Positions 31,575 to 38,694 of a stretch of DNA of 64,000 bases are shown here, piece by piece. Source of the stretch: Cupriavidus sp. BIS7 (GTDB taxonomy: Bacteria; Pseudomonadota; Gammaproteobacteria; Burkholderiales; Burkholderiaceae); assembly GCF_000292345.1 (NCBI RefSeq), contig NZ_ALOU01000060.1, positions 1 to 64,000 of the forward strand, written 5' to 3'. Every line of letters begins with the position of its first letter. The first letter of the stretch is position 1. The translations under genes and the position numbers were made by a program. The notes under the pieces are model-generated. The model was not told the DNA's origin. It did not search any database and was given only the letters and a program-made list of their open reading frames with translations.

Positions 31575-31757
31575 GGCGTTGTTTTCCGCCTCAATCTTGG
31601 CGGCCAGACCGGCTGCGGCGGCGTGGATCACGCTCGGCTTCGGGCTTCCTGAGAGCGAGTTGCCCGTGTTCGTCGTATCCCGATTCAGGCTGGCAACCGT
31701 GTCGGCAGCATTCTTGCTGGTGAGTGCCTCTTGCTTTCCCTCGCCACGAATCGCGAT
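31575..31757 (-). pseudogene. Inverted CdiA pretoxin fragment ending at AENN
   Basis: On the minus strand the DNA encodes EALTSKNAADTVASLNRDTT, which aligns with QALTGQSIDEALAGLNRDVS of the main CdiA (about residues 2150-2170), and it continues to KIEAENN. The homology stops right at the AENN motif, the normal boundary where toxin domains are exchanged. It has no start, no toxin and lies head-to-head with the rest of the locus, so it is a dead fragment of another cdiA. Confidence 0.7.
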
Positions 31758-31818
31758 CGATGAATAGCAGAGGTTCTGATTTGTCTGCCGACGATTTGGA
31801 GATACCTCATCACACCAA

Positions 31819-32076
31819 TTGGGCAGCGCCAGCAGCACGACACAGAGCGGCATTAGCACCGGCACGGATCTGCGGGGTCTACTGCAAAGCAAATCTGTTG
31901 TGCAATCGCAGGTTGTGGCCATGCCAGATGGACAATTTTCCAGGACGGTTGATGTCTGCCGCGTGATCGGGACAACTGCCCTGAAAGACGGCGGTATACC
32001 CACCACTACCATGATGATTTTCACCGACAAGGCCGGTAATTTGATAACAGCGTACCCCGTCAAGGCAAGTAAATAG
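31819..32076 (+). pseudogene. Orphan toxin C-terminal fragment
   Basis: An 85-codon open frame from a TTG. Its second half, RVIGTTALKDGGIPTTTMMI followed by FTDKAGNLITAYPVK, looks like the end of a polymorphic RNase toxin, a type that often finishes with an ITAYP-like strand. There is no CdiA scaffold in front of it and the upstream frame closes at 31777-31779. One nucleotide separates its stop from the next gene, a likely partner immunity gene. It is probably a silent toxin tip. Confidence 0.5.
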
Positions 32077-32077
32077 T

Positions 32078-32608
32078 ATGAAGAAAACCCAAACACATCG
32101 CATCCCCACAGCTCTGTGGACTGAATTCCAAGCATCTGTCATAGCTTTGGATGACAACCCTGGTCGCAGAGAGCTTCTCGCACTGATCCTCGAATGGATC
32201 AGAAAAAGCCCAAAAATCTTCGATGCCGAACCTTTTGCGAGCTACGGACTTGGCAATTTTGCCAAACTCCATGAAGACGAAATGCCAGTGGAGCATTCGG
32301 CTTTTGTCATGGATGATGTCAAGCATTTCAAGGAAACGGTCTCGAGATACGATGCAAGGAAATCGGATAGCATCGCTCGATTTATACGAGATACTCTGGA
32401 AGATTTGATAACGATAGAGGTTGATCGACAATGTCCTAACTGCCGATCAGATTTTATGCTTGCCTTTACTGGCAGGCAGAAAATGTCACTCGCCTTCGTC
32501 TGCAAGATTTGTGGGCACTCTCATTACTCTGACGGAAGCCCGATTGTGGCAGACACATTGGATTATGCCAGTACCGAATACCTGCGGCAGGCTGGCTTGA
32601 TTCAATGA
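32078..32608 (+). CDS. Orphan immunity protein candidate with zinc ribbon
   Basis: A 176-residue protein of no family I can name. The first ~115 residues look helical and acidic. The C-terminal part has two CxxC knuckles (CPNC and CKIC) about 27 residues apart, a probable zinc ribbon. It starts 1 nt after the stop of the orphan toxin fragment, so by position it should be the immunity protein for that toxin type. Codon use is much more AT-rich than in the flanking housekeeping genes, consistent with acquired DNA. A regulatory role for the zinc ribbon cannot be excluded. Confidence 0.7.
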   Translation: MKKTQTHRIPTALWTEFQASVIALDDNPGRRELLALILEWIRKSPKIFDAEPFASYGLGNFAKLHEDEMPVEHSAFVMDDVKHFKETVSRYDARKSDSIARFIRDTLEDLITIEVDRQCPNCRSDFMLAFTGRQKMSLAFVCKICGHSHYSDGSPIVADTLDYASTEYLRQAGLIQ

Positions 32609-32609
32609 C

Positions 32610-32795
32610 TTGAGTGATCCGTGCCATGACAAACCTGGATGGCCATTTCCTAGCCATCATAAACCTGCAAACAGTATCAAACTCACAGCGATAAACAAGG
32701 GCACGTTGAACTATCGTCATTATTGGAAGTTCATTAATGTCAGCCTCTTCGAAGCACCGATCGGTCGAGATGAAATTCAGGTGAAACCATGCTGA
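32610..32795 (+). pseudogene. Possible toxin tail upstream of DUF596 gene
   Basis: An open frame of about 60 codons (GWPFPSHHKPANSIKLTAIN, later WKFINVSLFEAPIGRDEIQV) that ends in ATGCTGA, overlapping the start of the following immunity gene by 7 nt. That overlap is what a toxin/immunity pair shows, but the fragment has no scaffold or convincing start. I do not recognise the toxin type. Confidence 0.35.
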
Positions 32796-33168
32796 CTGAA
32801 GAACAGGTTCAAGCTATCTATGAAGATCTGGAGCACCCCTCCATTTCTTGTGGTTCGCAGTTGGAGATGCGCACAACGTGGCGCCCGGTCAAGATGATCC
32901 ATTAACATTTCCTCTTCGGCGCGAAGATTTTCTGAGTCTTGTCCGCGCACTGACATCGGATGATAGGCTGAGATTGGCGAAGAATGGCGTTATATTGGGT
33001 TCCTCAAACGAGGAGATTATGGATAAATTCGATCTTGCATTGCCTAACAGTGACGCAGAAATCGATATGAGCGGCGCGGGCATCTGGTTTTTTACCGAAG
33101 CGTGCCCGGGTGAAGCTGTTTGGGTATCGACTGGGCCGGCGGGAGAAAAAAGACTGGAATGGTCCTAG
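32789..33168 (+). pseudogene. DUF596-like immunity gene, frameshifted
   Basis: Starts MLTEEQVQAIYEDLEHPS, then needs a one-base frame change near 32845 to continue as LWFAVGDAHN and end at GEKRLEWS. The restored protein (about 125 residues) aligns with the next gene: LAKNGVIL vs LAKNGKPI, GIWFFTEACPGEAVW vs GVWFFTDECPASIGW, and a final E/D-W. The pattern is that of DUF596, a family often found beside CDI toxins. As read, the first frame stops after about 38 codons, so the gene looks inactive unless the shift is a sequencing error. Confidence 0.65.
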
Positions 33169-33179
33169 CTGGTGAAAAC

Positions 33180-33515
33180 ATGATTTCGAAAGAAAGATAC
33201 GATTTTATTGTTTACCAAACAACTGGCATGGGACTCGACGCCATTTGGCTATACCTATGCCAAGACGCGGAAACTTATGCGGAAAGGAAGCGCCTGTTTA
33301 TCTGGATGCTTAAGAAGCTTCTGCAGGAAGAGACTATCCTTCTCGCAAAGAACGGAAAACCTATTGACTGGACTATAGAGGAAGTCACTCTCAGATTTGA
33401 AATATCATTTCCATCAGACGATGAGAATCTTAATAATGGAGTATGGTTCTTTACTGATGAGTGCCCCGCCAGCATTGGATGGAGAATGTCAAACGGTTAT
33501 ATCGACTGGGTTTAA
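33180..33515 (+). CDS. DUF596 family immunity protein (intact copy)
   Basis: A 111-residue protein starting MISKERYDFIVYQTTGMGLD with an SD-like GGTGAAA just upstream. It carries the family landmarks FIWMLKKLLQEETILLAKNG, NGVWFFTDECPA and a terminal YIDWV. DUF596 proteins are typically encoded directly after CDI or Maf toxins and are thought to be immunity proteins. It is 11 nt from the frameshifted copy, so the two arose by tandem duplication or successive acquisition. It would protect against a toxin the cell no longer encodes in full. Confidence 0.75.
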   Translation: MISKERYDFIVYQTTGMGLDAIWLYLCQDAETYAERKRLFIWMLKKLLQEETILLAKNGKPIDWTIEEVTLRFEISFPSDDENLNNGVWFFTDECPASIGWRMSNGYIDWV

Positions 33516-33622
33516 GGTGTGAGTGTCGACCAAGGATTTCCACTTAGGCACCCTTTACAAGGCCTCGCATCGAGGAAAACGTACGAAAGCAGCTGAAATT
33601 CTACTCCGGGAGCGTCTGTGCG

Positions 33623-33671
33623 ATGAGGATATCAATCGAAGAAGCCTCGGCGCTCCAGGATTATCTTTATC
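33623..33671 (+). pseudogene. 5' fragment of an immunity gene
   Basis: Encodes MRISIEEASALQDYLY, matching MKMSTNEASALQDYLY at the start of the gene at 34392; the DNA from GAAGCC to TTTA is almost identical. The match ends abruptly at 33671, where a piece of cdiA begins. It is a truncated duplicate. Confidence 0.7.
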
Positions 33672-33746
33672 GCCCTCAAGCCGATCTTCGACGAGAAGGA
33701 AATCAAGGCCGGCTTCGAGATCGTGGGCGCGCTGCAGCGGGAGACC
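33672..33746 (+). repeat. 75-bp copy of the cdiA pretoxin region
   Basis: Matches cdiA 29686-29760 at 70 of 75 positions. In frame it encodes ALKPIFDEKEIKAGFEIVGA then LQRET, identical to the main CdiA; all five differences are synonymous. It sits in direct orientation between an immunity-gene fragment and an intact immunity gene and can act as a homologous recombination site with cdiA. Confidence 0.9.
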
Positions 33747-33786
33747 AGTTCCTCAAACTCAAATTTCCAAGAACTGGAGACTAGTT

Positions 33787-34248
33787 ATGATCATTCCTCA
33801 TACGAAGGCAAGAGCAATACAAGAGTGGCTACAGTATTTTGCCACAACGTCCACTTATGCAAATGCTCTGCTGAGCTGCTCAGAGTCTGGTAACGCGGAC
33901 AAGGATAGATGGCAGTATGCCGTTGATCTAATATATAGATTGCTGATTTCTGGATTAATCTGTGGCACGCAGAACATTGATATTTCCAGCGAAATAGCGA
34001 GCTTGCGAAATAATAAATATGTCCATTCGCTTGCGCGAGTAGACCCATTTTCACCAGACATTCAGATCGAATGGATGGAGTGGGATCTCTACAGCACGGA
34101 ACGATGCAGAGAACTGTTGAATAAATATGGCATCTCTCCATCTTATGATGGAGATGTTGTAGTGCCGTTCATGGACGAAATCGAAGCACTATTTGCACAA
34201 CATGGCGTTTCCTGGCAAGCATCCCCGATTATTCCTGTGATGGGTTGA
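33787..34248 (+). CDS. Orphan immunity protein, three-copy family, copy A
   Basis: A 153-residue protein starting at an ATG with GGAG 7 nt upstream (the longer upstream frame runs through the cdiA copy and is not coding). It is acidic and probably helical, with landmarks [46 protein letters not shown] and a final SWQASPIIPVMG. It is a clear paralogue of the genes at 34392 and 35051. I do not know the family by name. Its position inside the CDI cargo array makes an immunity role likely. Confidence 0.75.
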   Translation: MIIPHTKARAIQEWLQYFATTSTYANALLSCSESGNADKDRWQYAVDLIYRLLISGLICGTQNIDISSEIASLRNNKYVHSLARVDPFSPDIQIEWMEWDLYSTERCRELLNKYGISPSYDGDVVVPFMDEIEALFAQHGVSWQASPIIPVMG

Positions 34249-34373
34249 ACTGGCACTGCGCTCTGGACAATGGAAAAACTTCATTACCTTCCGACCCGCT
34301 GGGCAAGCAGGCCGTTATTGACTTGCCAGAAACGGCCCCTTTGCGCACCCACTTCACATTGAGTGGAATTTAG
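34245..34373 (+). pseudogene. Possible toxin tail before copy B
   Basis: An open frame overlapping the end of copy A encodes KTSLPSDPLGKQAVIDLPET then APLRTHFTLSGI and stops 18 nt before the copy B start. The composition looks protein-like and the position fits the last residues of a lost toxin, but no start or scaffold remains. Weak support. Confidence 0.35.
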
Positions 34374-34391
34374 CTAGAGGGCGCCTATCAA

Positions 34392-34862
34392 ATGAAAATG
34401 TCAACAAATGAAGCCTCGGCACTCCAGGATTATCTTTACTTAACAACCCTGGACGGCTATTGTCCCGATGCATTCATTGGGGGGCGCCAGGCAATCCCAC
34501 CCGATGCTCACGATCTTTGGCAATTTGCAGTCGACATGATATATCGCTGCCTACAATGTGATTTTCTAGTAATCAACGAAAACTGGACTGCCGCTCACAA
34601 TATAGAAGGCGCACTTGAATTTGCACGACTTCTTGCGAAGCACGACCCATTTGACTCCGATGACTTCAATGAGTCTGGTGCGCTATATTGGATTGAACCT
34701 GAATTGACCGCATCAAAGAAGACAAAGGATCTGATCGCACGCTTTCAAATCGACTTAGCGTCAGCTGCGTGTCAACCACTTATAGAGCACATCGAAGACT
34801 CGTTCGAAGCTAATGGGCTGGCTTATGGAGAGATCCTGGTCCCTGTTGGCGAAGGAATTTAA
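34392..34862 (+). CDS. Orphan immunity protein, three-copy family, copy B
   Basis: A 156-residue protein, MKMSTNEASALQDYLYL..., more diverged than copies A and C but with the same skeleton: LWQFAVDMIYRCLQCDFL, ARLLAKHDPFDS, an aromatic-acidic middle (YWIEPELTASKKTKDLI), LIEHIEDSFEANGL and EILVPVGEGI in place of SPIIPVMG. A second, truncated copy of its start lies at 33623. It has an AT-rich codon pattern. Predicted to be an immunity protein of the CDI cargo array; its target toxin is unknown. Confidence 0.72.
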   Translation: MKMSTNEASALQDYLYLTTLDGYCPDAFIGGRQAIPPDAHDLWQFAVDMIYRCLQCDFLVINENWTAAHNIEGALEFARLLAKHDPFDSDDFNESGALYWIEPELTASKKTKDLIARFQIDLASAACQPLIEHIEDSFEANGLAYGEILVPVGEGI

Positions 34863-35050
34863 ATCTCCTAACGCCAACGTTTTCAAAGCACCTTATACGG
34901 CGGTTTGGAGCCGGCCTCAGATATAACGACAAGGTTCTTTACCAACAATGAACCCGGACCGCTTTGGCCATCACCATCATCTCACGATTGATATTGGCTA
35001 GGACTGCTCGACACCTGAAACTGAGATTCTGAGAACTCAAGAAACAGACT
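34863..35050 (+). other. Gap with degraded coding traces
   Basis: No intact gene. One frame reads ASDITTRFFTNNEPGPLW before a stop at 34989, and a shifted frame reads GHHHHLTIDIG before a TAG near 35003, so this may be the frameshifted tail of another toxin. No promoter is clear. Confidence 0.25.
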
Positions 35051-35872
35051 ATGCACCTTCCATATTCATTTGCAATGGCATTGCAGCGCAAGCTGCAGAT
35101 TCTCGCAATAACATCAGATTATGCACACGGATTTATCAGTGGCTTTGGTTTGCGTGACGCAGAACATGATAGATGGCAGTTGGCAGTGGATACTATCCAT
35201 AGACTTCTGGCATCCGGATTGATCTATGAAACACACAACAAGGATGAGCTAAGCGTGATAACACAAAGGGAGCGTCTAGCTTACGTGAACGCCCTTGCTC
35301 AAAAAGATCCTTTTGCGTATCCACTTAACATGGAATGGATGGAGTGGGATCTCTATGCAACAGATCGCTGCAGAGAACTGTTGCATAAATATGGCATCTC
35401 CACATTTTATGAAGAGGACGTGGTGGAGCCATTCATTGAAGAAGTCGAAGCATTATTTGCCCAACACGACGTTGCCTGGCAAGACTCACCCATTATTCCA
35501 ATTAGAGGTCGAATCGCCTTTGGCGCCATGCTGGGTAGGCGGCTCCCCTTCGTGGGAAATGCACAAAATCGAAGGGACCAGCGCCCCCTCAATTTCCCCT
35601 ACCGAATAATCCCCCCACCCAAACAAACCTCCCCGTCATACAGCACAGCCGACTGTCCCGGCGTCACCGCCCACTGTGCTTCCGGGAACGACAGCCTCAG
35701 CGCATCGCCCTCAGCCGCGACGACGGTACAAGCCGCATCGCTTTGCCGATACCGCGTCTTCGCAGCCATCTCGGCACCAGCGGCAGGTGGTTCGCCAGCT
35801 ACCCATGACAGGTCGGCGGCGTCCAGTTCGGACGTCAGCAGCCATGGATGGTCGTGGCCTTGCACCACGTAG
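35051..35872 (+). CDS. Orphan immunity protein copy C with stop-loss extension
   Basis: The first 156 residues align along their whole length with copy A ([41 protein letters not shown] without gaps, and a final [12 protein letters not shown]). Copy A then ends GGT TGA, whereas here the codon is GGT CGA at 35516-35521, so the reading frame runs on for 117 codons. The last 90 or so lie antisense to the 3' end of mnmA. The extension has no family features. Either the stop was lost by one base change or the true protein ends with this foreign tail. Immunity role inferred from context. Confidence 0.6.
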   Translation: MHLPYSFAMALQRKLQILAITSDYAHGFISGFGLRDAEHDRWQLAVDTIHRLLASGLIYETHNKDELSVITQRERLAYVNALAQKDPFAYPLNMEWMEWDLYATDRCRELLHKYGISTFYEEDVVEPFIEEVEALFAQHDVAWQDSPIIPIRGRIAFGAMLGRRLPFVGNAQNRRDQRPLNFPYRIIPPPKQTSPSYSTADCPGVTAHCASGNDSLSASPSAATTVQAASLCRYRVFAAISAPAAGGSPATHDRSAASSSDVSSHGWSWPCTT

Positions 35873-36678
35873 AGGGTATTGCTGGCCATGTCCTTGCGCG
35901 CCACGTACCACGCGTCACCGTTGCCGTCGCGGCTGCCGCCCAGGCCGATGCCTTTGCGCTGGCCCAGCGTGTAGAACGCCAGGCCGATATGCTCGCCCAC
36001 CACCTTGCCTTCGGGTGTTTTCATCGGGCCCGGCTTGGTCGGCAGGTAGCGGTTCAGGAAATCGCGGAACGGGCGTTCGCCGATAAAGCAGATGCCGGTG
36101 GAGTCCTTCTTCTTCGCGTTGGGCAGGCCGATCTCGGCGGCGATTTCGCGCACGCGCGTCTTCGGGATTTCGCCGAGCGGGAACAGCGTGCGCGAGAGCT
36201 GCGCCTGGTTCAGTCGGTGCAGGAAGTAGCTCTGGTCCTTGGTGTGGTCGAACGCCTTCAGCAGTTCGAACCGGCCGTTGGCCGCCTGGCGCACGCGCGC
36301 ATAGTGGCCCGTGGCGATCGTTTCCGCGCCGAGCGACATCGCGTGATCGAGAAACGCCTTGAACTTGATTTCGGCGTTGCAGAGCACGTCGGGGTTCGGC
36401 GTGCGGCCGGCCGAGTACTCGCGCAGGAAATCGGCGAACACGCGGTCCTTGTATTCGGCGGCGAAGTTGACGGCTTCAACATCCACGCCGATTACATCGG
36501 CCACCGATGCCACATCGAGCCAGTCCTGGCGCGTCGAGCAATACTCGCTGTCGTCATCGTCCTCCCAGTTCTTCATGAACAAGCCGATGACTTCGTAACC
36601 CTGCTGCTTGAGCAGCCATGCGGTGACCGACGAATCGACGCCGCCGGACATGCCTACCACCACTCGCTTGCCGCTCAT
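35599..36678 (-). CDS. mnmA: tRNA 2-thiouridine synthase MnmA
   Basis: Thiolates U34 of tRNAs for Lys, Glu and Gln using sulfur relayed from IscS. The N-terminal PP-loop is [10 protein letters not shown] (residues 9-18). The catalytic Cys pair is in [10 protein letters not shown] (about 102) and [15 protein letters not shown] (about 200). The C-terminal part has the [10 protein letters not shown] segment. The length of 359 residues is typical. The ATG overlaps the stop of the upstream Nudix gene (ATGA), indicating coupled translation. Its 3' end is overlapped by the antisense extension of immunity copy C. Confidence 0.95.
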   Translation of the reverse strand: MSGKRVVVGMSGGVDSSVTAWLLKQQGYEVIGLFMKNWEDDDDSEYCSTRQDWLDVASVADVIGVDVEAVNFAAEYKDRVFADFLREYSAGRTPNPDVLCNAEIKFKAFLDHAMSLGAETIATGHYARVRQAANGRFELLKAFDHTKDQSYFLHRLNQAQLSRTLFPLGEIPKTRVREIAAEIGLPNAKKKDSTGICFIGERPFRDFLNRYLPTKPGPMKTPEGKVVGEHIGLAFYTLGQRKGIGLGGSRDGNGDAWYVARKDMASNTLYVVQGHDHPWLLTSELDAADLSWVAGEPPAAGAEMAAKTRYRQSDAACTVVAAEGDALRLSFPEAQWAVTPGQSAVLYDGEVCLGGGIIR

Positions 36679-37238
36679 GATGCTGCTCCTGCCTGCGCTG
36701 CGGGTGCGGCGGGTGCGGCAGCGGGCGCGGTCGTATCGGCGGGCACGATCGATGCGGCCACAGTGCTCGGGTGCGTATGGATCATGTCGAGCGCAAAGCG
36801 CTTGCCGGCCAGATAGTCATCGACGCAGGCCATCAGCAACGGCGAGCGATGGCGCTCGGGGCAGCCGCGCAGTTCCTCGGCGGTCATCCACACGGTGCGG
36901 ACGATGCCGGTGTCGAGCTGGCGCCCGACATCGAGCGAGCCGAGATCACCAGTAAAAGCGAATCGAATGTAGGTCGTATCGCCCTGGTCGCGCGACGAGC
37001 GGCCGCGGCTCGTGTAGACGCCCAGCAGCGCGCGCGGCTCGAACGTATGCGCGGTTTCCTCGAGCGTTTCGCGGACGACGGCGCGGATCAGGCTCTCGCC
37101 TGCTTCCAGATGGCCGGCCGGCTGGTTCAGGCGCAGGCCCTCCGGCGTTTCCTCTTCCACCAGCAGGAACCGGCCGCCCCGTTCGATAACGGCGGCAACC
37201 GTGACGCTGGCATTCCAGTCACGTGGCATGATGCACAT
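36675..37238 (-). CDS. Nudix hydrolase (NudJ-like)
   Basis: Cytosolic pyrophosphohydrolase with a complete Nudix box, [20 protein letters not shown] (GX5EX7REUXEE form), at about residues 42-61. The context [13 protein letters not shown] and position next to mnmA match NudJ, a phosphatase of thiamine pyrophosphate-related and nucleoside diphosphate/triphosphate substrates. The last 30 residues are an Ala/Pro-rich tail of no clear function. ATGs at 37238 and 37229 are both possible; neither has a good SD. It overlaps mnmA by 4 nt. Confidence 0.9.
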   Translation of the reverse strand: MCIMPRDWNASVTVAAVIERGGRFLLVEEETPEGLRLNQPAGHLEAGESLIRAVVRETLEETAHTFEPRALLGVYTSRGRSSRDQGDTTYIRFAFTGDLGSLDVGRQLDTGIVRTVWMTAEELRGCPERHRSPLLMACVDDYLAGKRFALDMIHTHPSTVAASIVPADTTAPAAAPAAPAAQAGAAS

Positions 37239-37344
37239 TTTTTAAGCAATCCGGCATTTTACCGGTTGCCGTGCGAACGTGCATCGCGCGACGGGTGTTT
37301 TGGCGCGGTATCAGGCCCGAAATCTGGCCCGGGATCTGGCCAGT

Positions 37345-38253
37345 TCAGGCAGCTTGCGCCGCGATGGCGGAAGGCAGCAGTGCGATTGCCGCGTCGAGTT
37401 TGGCCACGAGTGACTTCGACGCCGGTGCCAGCGGCCTGCGCACCTCCTGGCGCGCCAGTCCGCACAGTGCCAGCGCGGCCTTGACCGGCGCGGGATTGGG
37501 CTCTGAAAACAGCAGACCGATCAGCGGCGAAAGTTGCCGGAACAGCGCACGCGCTGCTTCCTCCCGGCCAGTGCGCGCAAGCTGGAGCAGCCGCACGAAC
37601 AGATCGGGGCGGATATGGGCCGCGGCCGGCACGATTCCCGCGCCGCCGCGCAGCAGATGATCGAGCATGGCGGCATCGTCACCACAGAACACGTCGATCC
37701 GATCCTGACACGCGAGCGCGCGCATGCCTGCCGGATCGCATTCCTTGATCGCCACGATCTGCGGATGCGCGGCCAGCCGCCACGTCAGGTCGGGCGAAAT
37801 CGTGCAGCCGGTGCGCTTCGGCACGTTGTAGAGCATCAGCGGCCTGGCGGTGTGGCTGGCAACGCTGCGCATATGCCAGGCGATGCCTTCATCGGACACG
37901 CGCAGGTAGTACGGCGGCGGCACGAGGTAGCCTGCCAGATCAAGCCGGTCCAGCCGGCGCACCTGCTCGCAGACAGCGTGTGTGGCCACACCGCCCACAC
38001 CTGCCATCACGGGCACGGCGCCTTGCACGGCCTCGAGCGTGGCCGCGGTAATCATGAACCGCTCCGCGTCGGCAAGCAGGCCGCCCTCCCCTGTCGTGCC
38101 GAGCACGATCAGGCCATCCACGCCCGCTGCCGCATAGTGCGATGCAAGTCGCTGCACGCCATCGATATCGATCTGGTCATTGCGAAGCGGCGTCACCATC
38201 GGCAGCCACAGGCCGTCGGCAATGGTCTGGCGTGCAAGTTCAATGCGTGGCAT
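37345..38253 (-). CDS. DapA/NAL-family aldolase (dihydrodipicolinate synthase-like)
   Basis: TIM-barrel class I aldolase of 302 residues. The Schiff-base lysine is visible in VAIKECD, the Tyr of the proton relay in LMLYNVPKRTG, and the carboxylate-binding GTTGEGG near residue 48. The ATG at 38253 has GGAGG 6 nt upstream. The housekeeping dapA is usually elsewhere (near bamC), so this may be a paralogue with another keto-acid substrate. It overlaps a small ORF upstream by 14 nt. Function beyond the family is open. Confidence 0.85.
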   Translation of the reverse strand: MPRIELARQTIADGLWLPMVTPLRNDQIDIDGVQRLASHYAAAGVDGLIVLGTTGEGGLLADAERFMITAATLEAVQGAVPVMAGVGGVATHAVCEQVRRLDRLDLAGYLVPPPYYLRVSDEGIAWHMRSVASHTARPLMLYNVPKRTGCTISPDLTWRLAAHPQIVAIKECDPAGMRALACQDRIDVFCGDDAAMLDHLLRGGAGIVPAAAHIRPDLFVRLLQLARTGREEAARALFRQLSPLIGLLFSEPNPAPVKAALALCGLARQEVRRPLAPASKSLVAKLDAAIALLPSAIAAQAA

Positions 38254-38611
38254 GGTCGCCTCCAAGCACGGTCGTCACGCCGAACTCGGCGGCCGGCAGC
38301 GCTTCCATGATGGCGTGCATGGCTGCGTCGCGATCAGCGCGGTCCACCTCGACATGCAACGTGGTCTCGCTGTTGCGGTGATCGACCTCTACGACGTAGA
38401 TGCGCGCCAGATTGCCAATCGCGCGATGCATTGTCTGGCGCAGCATGAATACCTGTGCCGATGACACGGCGAGCCGCAGGCGAATCCATTTATCCTCGGC
38501 AGCGATACGGCGTCGGGGCACCGATGCATAGGCCACGGCGAGACTCGAAGACTGTCGCATGGAGCGAAGACCCGCGCGCTTGGCGGGTCGGCTGTTGAAC
38601 ATGGCTTCCAT
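38240..38611 (-). CDS. Hypothetical protein, possible ACT-like fold
   Basis: About 123 residues from the ATG at 38611 (an upstream TTG at 38644 is also possible). After a basic N-terminus, the last 80 residues alternate strand-helix-strand-strand-helix-strand (IRLRLAVS, SAQVFMLRQTMHRAIG, RIYVVEVD, TTLHVEVD, DAAMHAIMEALP, FGVTTVLG), a ferredoxin/ACT-like pattern. Its end overlaps the DapA-family gene by 14 nt, so the two are translated together. It could be a small regulatory partner, but no ligand-binding motif is clear. Confidence 0.55.
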   Translation of the reverse strand: MEAMFNSRPAKRAGLRSMRQSSSLAVAYASVPRRRIAAEDKWIRLRLAVSSAQVFMLRQTMHRAIGNLARIYVVEVDHRNSETTLHVEVDRADRDAAMHAIMEALPAAEFGVTTVLGGDHATH

Positions 38612-38694
38612 GCTAGGGACACGCACCTCAATTTGATGCAGCAATCGGCGAGTGCCCCATCAACATCGCGTAAAGACGCAAAGACGCTCGCGCT

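Noticed and set aside
33523-33786. A long N-terminal extension of immunity copy A
   Set aside because: The upstream frame runs out of register through an immunity fragment and the cdiA copy; the ATG at 33787 has a good SD and aligns with copy C.
31029-35600. An integrated phage or transposon as the source of the cargo region
   Set aside because: No integrase, transposase, tRNA target or terminal repeats are visible; the pieces match CDI modules.
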